Shown piece by piece: positions 58,801-64,000 of a stretch of 64,000 nucleotides of DNA. The DNA is taken from NCBI GenBank assembly GCA_921293015.1, contig OV121084.1, positions 52,301,864 through 52,365,863 of the forward strand, written 5' to 3'. The translations under genes were made by a program, and so were the position numbers. The notes below the pieces were generated by a model, which saw nothing but the letters and a program-made list of their open reading frames with translations, ran no database searches and was not told the DNA's origin. Each line of letters starts with the position of its first letter. Within the stretch, counting starts at the first letter, position 1. Source of the stretch: Phorcus lineatus. Lineage: Eukaryota > Mollusca > Gastropoda > Trochida > Trochidae.

Positions 58801-60249
58801 TGTAACACCATGGTTTACCCTCTGAATCTGGGTCTCGACATTTGTTGGAGGCTTCATCGACGCTCGCGTCAAAAGGGAATGCGGTGTTGCTATGGTAAAA
58901 CGGAAAGAGAATGTGGGGGATATTCATTGACCATCGCTGACACGGCAGCATTCTTTCGGTTTTGTTCTCATCACCAGCATACAAGCCCGTCTTCATTTTC
59001 TGACCATGACTCGTGCTCGGCCGGTAACAGGTGGTTGCTGAAAAGTTGGTGTAAGGGATCATGTAGTTACTGTCGTCTTACTTACAAACAGTCGTTGTGA
59101 TGTTTTTGTTTTGGAAGTTTATTTTTTCTCAGTATAACCTCCTATCAGTGTAACCAGGGACGTCAACAACATCCATGGGACATTCTATAGAAGGTTCCGT
59201 GGTCATTCTATTGGAAACCCCTTAGTCGTTCTATTGAATATCCAAGACATATTCTATAGAACGCATCTTGGTGATACTTACATCATGCATCAAATATTCC
59301 TCAAAGATCTATATTTTAACTATGATATATTTAATTTAAGATGAAAGTTGTTATGGATCAAACCTGAACCAAAGACATTATAAAGAATAAGATAAGTTTG
59401 CCCGCACGATTTGCCTAAGGTCTAACCCGGGGGTCACGCTTCTCATTAACATAAACCGTATACTAATGATCATACACTGGGTCGACTGATCATATGAAGG
59501 CAGAATATGTAAAATGTCCCATAACCAGAGATCAGACCTTAAATATAAAAGGGGCTATGATTGACATTTCTTCAACCCCGCGGTGGTACAATGGCATGAG
59601 TGTTTGATGGTAGACTATATATTGTGTGGGTTCGAGCCTGATAGCACCGAAACATTTGCGATTGTTAATAACAAATTCGGATGTTTCTCTTAAGTGAGAA
59701 TAAGACAAAACTTTGACTTAAGCCTAAAAACAATTGTATTGATTTTATTGAAATAACATTAGTTGATGAGGAATATCTCAAAATAATGTCCTGCATGGTA
59801 GGGCGATTGTATACTGTTCCCCTTTTGTTGAGGGCGATGGAATGTATTCTTTTATTATTGTTCAGAGTGTACAGTATACGTTCATTTTTTACCAGGATTC
59901 ATTTGATATCCTAACATTTGATTGAAGACGAAAAAGATCGCCGTCATTACACCTGAATTAATCACCGAGGAACAAAATGTACATGCGACTTACGAACACA
60001 AATCATTGCAGGGAGGGTCCATTTCCCTTTATCATCACAACGTGCCTCTGTTGTGCCGGAGACGTATTTCAATTTCTCTTCTCCCTCTACGTCACACTCG
60101 TATTCGATCACAACCGGATATCCTCTTCTGCTCGAGATCCGCTTCCGTACGGCTCCGTGGTTGATGAAAGTGGGATGCACATGACATCCTGGAGGGATCT
60201 GAGGTGTCTCACTTGAAGAGTCGTTGTTCTCCATCTGTTCCTCGTCCCC
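43900..60249 (-). CDS. CCP-kringle-CCP-kringle protein, probably membrane-anchored (3' part of gene)
   Basis: Exons in gene order: 60249-59994 (CCP 1), 59038-58747 (kringle 1), 55350-55168 (CCP 2), 53838-53714 (kringle 2, N half), 44488-44340 (kringle 2, C half), 44092-43900 (hydrophobic tail, stop). Domain-boundary introns are phase 1, the classic exon-shuffling arrangement; the intron inside kringle 2 is phase 0. CCP motifs: YEC, RCDDKGKWTLPAMIC; NCSFPPHM, YAC, TCNLSTGKWTLPNMLC. Kringle 1 has CRDPDSEGKPWCYT and RWEYCDIPEC. Kringle 2 has ECFYVRR, SGRSCQSFDS and PHNH before the intron and RPWCYTMDRQKRWETC after it. All six kringle cysteines are present in each. The last exon gives IVTSVWVALILVIPMVPLF, a likely membrane helix, and a short acidic tail. 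Its donor (GG then GTTTCC) is weak; read-through would stop at NLQGFP and give a secreted form. It is an extracellular binding protein or receptor; the ligand is unknown. The 5' end is outside or unseen. Confidence 0.8.
44236..44260. repeat. (TA)n microsatellite
   Basis: About 12 TA units in the last intron of the CCP-kringle gene. Confidence 0.8.
44605..53023. repeat. Giant 41-bp minisatellite, about 205 units
   Basis: Head-to-tail 41-base units made of GTGCTATTGAG(G/A)CTTCC, TGGTCACCAGG and (T/C)TTACTGTCTAAC or CTACTTTCTAAC. Many units hold the near-perfect palindrome CCTGGTCACCAGG, variants being TGGTAATCAGG, TAGTCATCAGG and GTAGTAATCAGG. Since 41 is not a multiple of three, no long frame survives. 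Unit types change along the array: TTACTGTC types dominate to about 49 kb and TAGTCATCAGG types after that. The array occupies most of the 9.2-kb phase-0 intron inside kringle 2 of the minus-strand gene. Confidence 0.95.
49021..52136. repeat. Two 1,558-bp higher-order blocks (38 units each) in the minisatellite
   Basis: Rare variants recur at an exact offset of 1,558 bases, which is 38 times 41: CTCCAAGTCATC at 49141 and 50699, TGATCATCAG at 49801 and 51359, CGATCTACC at 50301 and 51859. So the block about 49021-50578 was copied as a whole into 50579-52136 recently. Shorter periods of 246 bases (six units) occur near 44760-45250 and 47330-47600. Confidence 0.9.
53024..53545. repeat. 45-bp minisatellite related to the 41-bp array, about 11 units
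   Basis: Units share GTGCTATTGAGGC and GGTCATCAAG with the 41-bp family but continue with TGTGCCAAGCGTATTTC. The 45-base period keeps frames open on both strands (15-residue repeats such as AIEASRSSSVPSVFR on plus and LDDLDASIARNTLGT on minus). The region lies in the kringle 2 intron, so these frames are not taken as coding. Confidence 0.85.
53546..53690. repeat. 43-bp degenerate repeat, 3 units, next to the kringle exon
   Basis: TATGG(C/T)AATGAAGA and TTCCAAT(G/T)CTT(T/A)CCTT recur with a 43-base spacing. It fills the gap between the 45-bp array and the donor of the exon at 53714. Confidence 0.6.
53860..55165. other. Intron of the CCP-kringle gene, nothing recognised
   Basis: AT-rich intron without open frames of note, repeats or RNA genes. 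Confidence 0.5.
56135..56209 (-). repeat. tRNA-like sequence (SINE head or tRNA pseudogene)
   Basis: On the minus strand, TTAGCTCAAATGGTAAAGG matches an A box and GTGTTCGAATCCC a B box, with 75 bases in total. The acceptor ends (GGATCCT and CTTTCGC) do not pair and the D stem is poor, so it is not a functional tRNA. The anticodon loop GCCAGCA would read CAG (Leu-like), weakly. Confidence 0.5.
56494..56590. repeat. Long near-perfect hairpin (38-bp stem, 20-nt loop)
   Basis: The left arm 56494-56532 (AAATAGCAACCTCCG ... GTTGATATAGAAATGAAC) is mirrored by 56553-56590, with mismatches only in one short internal bulge. The loop is CGCTCGC-rich. A weaker inverted pair, CGTTATAGCAAAAAAA and TTTTTTTGCCATAATCG, lies just upstream (about 56354-56425). 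It is in the intron between kringle 1 and CCP 2, so it would be transcribed. Confidence 0.8.
56870..57990 (+). mobile_element. LINE C-terminal fragment and 3' end in a CCP-kringle intron
   Basis: KSLAYRNLNVFKQLYDNLVQ and PILSYGVSIWG (thumb region), then GDMGWSSCFYKQQVEIALFW-like and NVVEDECHFLITCPFYSDLR (zinc-knuckle tail) appear in several frames. The 3' end has the GTAAGCCTATGTAGGCTGG hairpin (about 57882), GTGACAC, AATAAA and a CTTCTTCTTC tail. It is antisense to the host gene, with multiple frame breaks. Confidence 0.75.
57991..58740. other. Intron remnant with small-element end
   Basis: Contains the GGTAGCTCCTTCATAAATTC end at about 58431 and a GGACGGACAGATG word at about 58600; otherwise nothing recognised. 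Confidence 0.35.
59183..59275. repeat. 23-24-bp degenerate tandem repeat, 4 units
   Basis: CATTCTATAGAAGGTTCC, CATTCTATTGGAAACCCC, CGTTCTATTGAATATCC and ATTCTATAGAACGCATC follow each other at 23-24-base spacing, in the intron between CCP 1 and kringle 1. Confidence 0.6.
59581..59652 (+). repeat. tRNA-like sequence (A and B box)
   Basis: TGGTACAATGG and GGGTTCGAGCC are spaced as RNA polymerase III boxes. A full cloverleaf could not be drawn, so a SINE head or pseudogene is the best reading. Confidence 0.3.
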
Positions 60250-61085
60250 CTGTAACCCAATGCGGATTATTTTGTGCAGTTTATACTTAACGTGTTAAAG
60301 AATATTTTTTTCAGAATTGGTATTCACTCAAATTTTATAATTCCCATAAATCGTTAAATGCCTGTGAACACGATTTTTTGAGCGATGTGTTAACCTTATT
60401 TAGAGGTGGAGTAGAAACATGTTTATAGTAATGACGACTTTATCTGTAAACAATGCTTTGTACCGCAAAATCAAAAACATATATTGTATGACTGTGTTTA
60501 TTTTGTTCTTCATCATCCATCATGCAAAAATTACAATTCATATTGTCCACACCCTTCATAAAAAAATATCAACTATAGTTAAATTCATTCTGTGAACGAA
60601 TCTGAACTGAAAGTCCACAAGCTTGCAATCTCTTGTACATTTTCTAAAGTTTGTAAAAAAATCTTTCAAATCAATAACTACATATGCTATCTGGCATAAC
60701 GGAAATGTACTCTATGTTTTAATCAACATACCATACTAATATCCAGATGTCTACAAGAAACTCTTGGTTAGTTGGTTCCCTAAACTATAAATACTTTGGT
60801 AAAGTCTTAAGCAACACCTGAGTTGACATGAATTATATAGGTATATTCCCTGTGCATTCTCTGATAGGCAGTGTTACAGGACCTTTGTGTTTGGCAGTCG
60901 AGGTAACACATGTAAGCAGCAGTCATCGGTATTATTGAGCAGACATGTTATTTACGAAAAGGTTGGTAATCACTTCTCTGGGGCCAGAAATTGGGAGATT
61001 GTGGGCATGAGAGAAATTGGTATGTCCGTGCGACAAATTGAAATACGTTTTAAATGATTGTGATAAAGTGATAGGTACTCGTAGG
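60250..61085. other. Flank upstream of the first visible CCP exon
   Basis: No upstream exon of the CCP-kringle gene is certain. A minus-strand frame at about 60950-60790 has a cysteine-rich string (MCYLDCQTQRSCNTAY) that could be an exon of a small disulfide domain, but it lacks a convincing acceptor. Confidence 0.3.
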
Positions 61086-61089
61086 CTGC

Positions 61090-61355
61090 TTAAAGAGCCC
61101 TTCCGTGATTTTCATAACATATTAATTGGTGTTTTAGATAAGTCTCCAAAATTACGTTTGACTATTTGGCGCGCGCCACTGTCCGGTTTTCGATCATAAT
61201 TGCGACGTTCTACCTTCATATTCTCACTGTAAAAAAACCACCAAAAAATCTTTAAAATGTGTCTTTTTGGTAAAAGTCGATACTTCGCGATCAAATGACA
61301 CCATTTATTAAGTTTGGCATATATGACTCCAACAACTCACGGAGTGGCTCTTTAA
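61090..61355. mobile_element. TTAA-flanked MITE with 15-bp inverted ends
   Basis: TTAAAGAGCCCTTCCGTGA (61090-61108) and TCACGGAGTGGCTCTTTAA (61337-61355) are inverted repeats of each other bar two bases, with TTAA at each outer edge. The 266-base body has no gene but contains GGCGCGCGCCACTGTCCGG, nearly as at 7403. A piggyBac-type target site suggests a non-autonomous relative. Confidence 0.7.
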
Positions 61356-61740
61356 AGAGTCACAGAATAGGTGGACACAACTTCGCCGATGGTATAGGTT
61401 AGCTTAAAAAGACCGAAATCAAGGATGGCCGATAATTTCTCTTAAAGCCATCTCAGGAACCGTAATTAGTGAATAATAAATCCACCAATCCCCACAAAAG
61501 TGAACCAATGAACAAACTGTTTGACATAATCTGTTTTGCTTTTCGGATTCGTAGGGGTCAAAAATCAGGAGCAACGAGGATACCTATCGTTATTAAAACG
61601 ATTTACTTACGATATCGAGTTCCTTTGTCACTACGTTTGATCAACCAAAGCCCTTGAATTGTAAAATGTTCTATATCGGAACAACATATGTCCACGATGA
61701 ATGCTTAAACATCTAAGTCACTATCAGTGCGAAATTTAGG

Positions 61741-63260
61741 AACGTCTTCAATCAATCTTTATTCAGTACTGAAGAGGCCACAGGCCTGTAGTACATTACA
61801 TGTATGATGAGTATAAAGTCATCGCCAAATTCTGTAATAATTATGTCTTATTAGCTGTTAACAATTAAATTAAATTTCGTTCACTAGGATTTCTATAATA
61901 ATACGGTTTGAGACACTTTTTTCGTAGATCCGTATAGACAGGGCATATTAGTAGGAAATATAATTCATTTTCTATATTATTTCTGTTACAAAGTTGACAT
62001 ATTCTATTTTCTCTTGGCACACCTGAATATCTACCAGTTTCAATGTATAATTCATGGGATGAGCAACGAAATCGGGTTAGGGCTACTCGAAATTTTGTTT
62101 TACATTAAGTAGTTTTCAAAACATATATCAGATTTCCATTGATTGTAAAATAAACATTTAGTTGACAGATGCAATGATTCGGACCATGATTGTAAATACA
62201 TATCTTTCATTCTTTGGGTAAATGATGAAATAAATTGGGTAGGGAATTGAATATTATCATCGTTCCATACATAACCATATCCCGTTTTGTTCAGCAATTC
62301 TTTTAATGTCCGTCACCCAATTTCGTTTCCCATTTTCGTCGTACAGTTTCATCATTTCATAACACATTTTTGGGAATCTTATGACATGGCATTTTCTGTA
62401 ATTTTAACCAGTATTTTATGGCTCTAATAGAGGAATATATAAATAAGGGATATCTACCTAATTCTCCATAAATCATAGTACTACAAGAACTCTCTTTTAC
62501 CCCAAGAAATCCTTTGCATGCATATAGATGAACTCGTTCTATACTTTCATATTGTCTTAATCCCCATATTTCAGATCCATAAAGAAGAATTGGGCTAATC
62601 TTGGTATCGAAAATTACACATCACCCAAATATCTCATATACTTATAAACTACTGCTTGCACTGATGTAAGTTTTGTGTGCTTTGACCAGGCAAGAGTGTT
62701 AGAGAAATTTATGCCAAGGTATTTATAGACATTAGTTGTTTGAAGTAGGTTCCCTTGATAATACAATTTTTTCCATTTTAGATATTAGCCCACCTTTCTT
62801 AAAGACGACGAGTTTTGTTTTTTCTCGATTTACCCTTAGTTTGTATTGATTTGAGAATTTCTCTAATTCATCTATTTGTTTCTGTAAACCGCCAATGGTA
62901 CTAGAAAATAAAACAATATCGTCAGCAAAGAGTAACAGAAACAATTGTACCATTCCCGGATGAAGTTGAATCCCGTTCGTACATGTGTTTCTTATTTGAG
63001 TTGCCAATTCATTAATGAAAAACGAAAATAAAAACGGGCTTTAAATACAACCTTGTCTAACACCTAATTCACTAATAAATCAGACAATTCATTCTTACTT
63101 CTCACAGATACTTTAACACTCTCATATATACTATGTAACAGGTTATTCATTTTATTAATTACACCGTGAGCTTGCATAAGTCCCCATAGTTTCTGACGTT
63201 GCACAGAATCAAAAGCCTTGGAAAAATCAACAACGTCTTATGGAATCTATTATGGCTGCT
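61741..63260 (-). mobile_element. LINE reverse-transcriptase fragment with 3' end
   Basis: On the minus strand: VVDFSKAFDSVQRQKLWGLM (first catalytic block), LGVRQGCI, then FADDIVLFSS (catalytic) and YKLRVNREKTKLVVFKKGG; further down, tail sequence ends at GGCCACAGGCCTG and TGAATAAAG near 61765. Stops and frameshifts interrupt it repeatedly. Its 3' end matches the LINE tail that carries the GA microsatellite at 3581-3790. Confidence 0.75.
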
Positions 63261-64000
63261 TGGTTTTGATTCTACACTTGCATCAAGTATTTTATCGTCT
63301 AAGAGTTGTTCTGTTGACGTTTAAAGATAATAATATGACATATGTGCAACTCAGCGTATGCTGCTTTTGTACGATTCAACCCTAAATTGTCCCTGACCCC
63401 TTGTCTCTCTGTTACAGCTTCGCTTAGTCGTGGGGATTTGATTTGCTAAACAGTAAGGTTAATGATAAGAAATAAAAATGTAGATGAAGTGGATATTTAA
63501 GTACCTTTTATAGAAAGAGACGAGACTTGAGATATGCATCCATGAAAAATAAACGGTTGAAATTTCACGGAAGAATGTTACTGAATGATGGAAGATCGGT
63601 ACTGAAAGGGGTGGTTCTTTTCTGTATTATAAACCGACCAACTAAAGGAGACAATACGAGACTTCTTGACTATGCCTAATTTTGTTTTTGGTGTCATTTG
63701 ATCAAAAGGTACTGAATTTTGATGAAAAGTATGATATCAAAGACGATCGGCCCATATGTGACAATATGAATGTATAAAAACGCGATGTTGAACAAGAATC
63801 ATATAATTATCAATTAGTCAAATGTAATCAAGGAAATGTATATATAGCATACAGAATGCCAGTTAATAGATTATTTGATAGATTGCATAATAAGTAATCA
63901 TGAAAGTTGGACGTGTGATTTCTGCTTAATGATTAAGTTGTTTATTTTCATCGTAAATTAGTAATTCTCATATATTTATAATTTGGGGCTGAATATATAT
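63261..64000. other. Nothing recognised
   Basis: AT-rich sequence to the end of the window with no gene or repeat identified by eye. Confidence 0.45.

Noticed and set aside
60790-60950. Cysteine-rich minus frame as an upstream exon (PAN-like) of the CCP-kringle gene
   Set aside because: No convincing acceptor and too short for a domain call; left as an unproven possibility.

Overview
This is a stretch of AT-rich, intron-bearing animal DNA. Protein genes are split by GT-AG introns, and there are TATA boxes, AATAAA signals, LINEs, a tRNA-derived SINE, small terminal-inverted-repeat elements and long tandem arrays. The gene set (CCP/sushi and kringle modules, a galectin-like domain, an ionotropic glutamate receptor, calmodulin) and the LINE types point to a lophotrochozoan, most likely a bivalve mollusc. 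That placement is inference; no species-diagnostic gene is present.

Layout. (1) 320-3199 (+): the 3' part of a gene joining a CCP module to a galectin-like domain. (2) 3.5-8.8 kb: no host gene; a GA microsatellite on a LINE tail, a decayed Tc1-like transposase, a TTAA-flanked small element and another LINE tail. (3) 8.8-14.6 kb: a tandem segmental duplication of about 3.1 kb carrying two intact copies (-) of an unrecognised 187-residue acidic protein with a nuclear-localisation signal, each with a TATA/CCAAT promoter. (4) 14.8-20.9 kb: an old plus-strand LINE split by a 5-kb minus-strand LINE insertion with 18-bp target-site duplications. (5) 22.9-32.9 kb (-): a complete ten-exon ionotropic glutamate receptor-like gene with a very short amino-terminal domain; a LINE, a foldback and a small element lie in its introns. 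(6) 33-38.6 kb: gene-poor, with a SINE. (7) 38.9-40.9 kb (-): a complete five-exon calmodulin-like gene whose protein differs from canonical calmodulin. (8) 43.9-60.2 kb (-): the 3' part of a CCP-kringle-CCP-kringle gene, probably membrane anchored. The intron that splits its second kringle is almost filled by an 8.4-kb, 41-bp minisatellite with higher-order structure, followed by related 45-bp and 43-bp arrays. (9) 60.2-64 kb: a small TTAA element and a LINE reverse-transcriptase fragment.

The most notable observations are the duplicated nuclear-protein pair, whose second exon differs almost only by amino-acid-changing substitutions; the giant minisatellite inside a kringle domain; the divergent calmodulin; the compact glutamate receptor; and the nested LINEs with an in-frame rejoin across the target-site duplication. 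All exon models were assembled by eye from open frames, splice consensus and intron-phase agreement; no transcript or database evidence was available.
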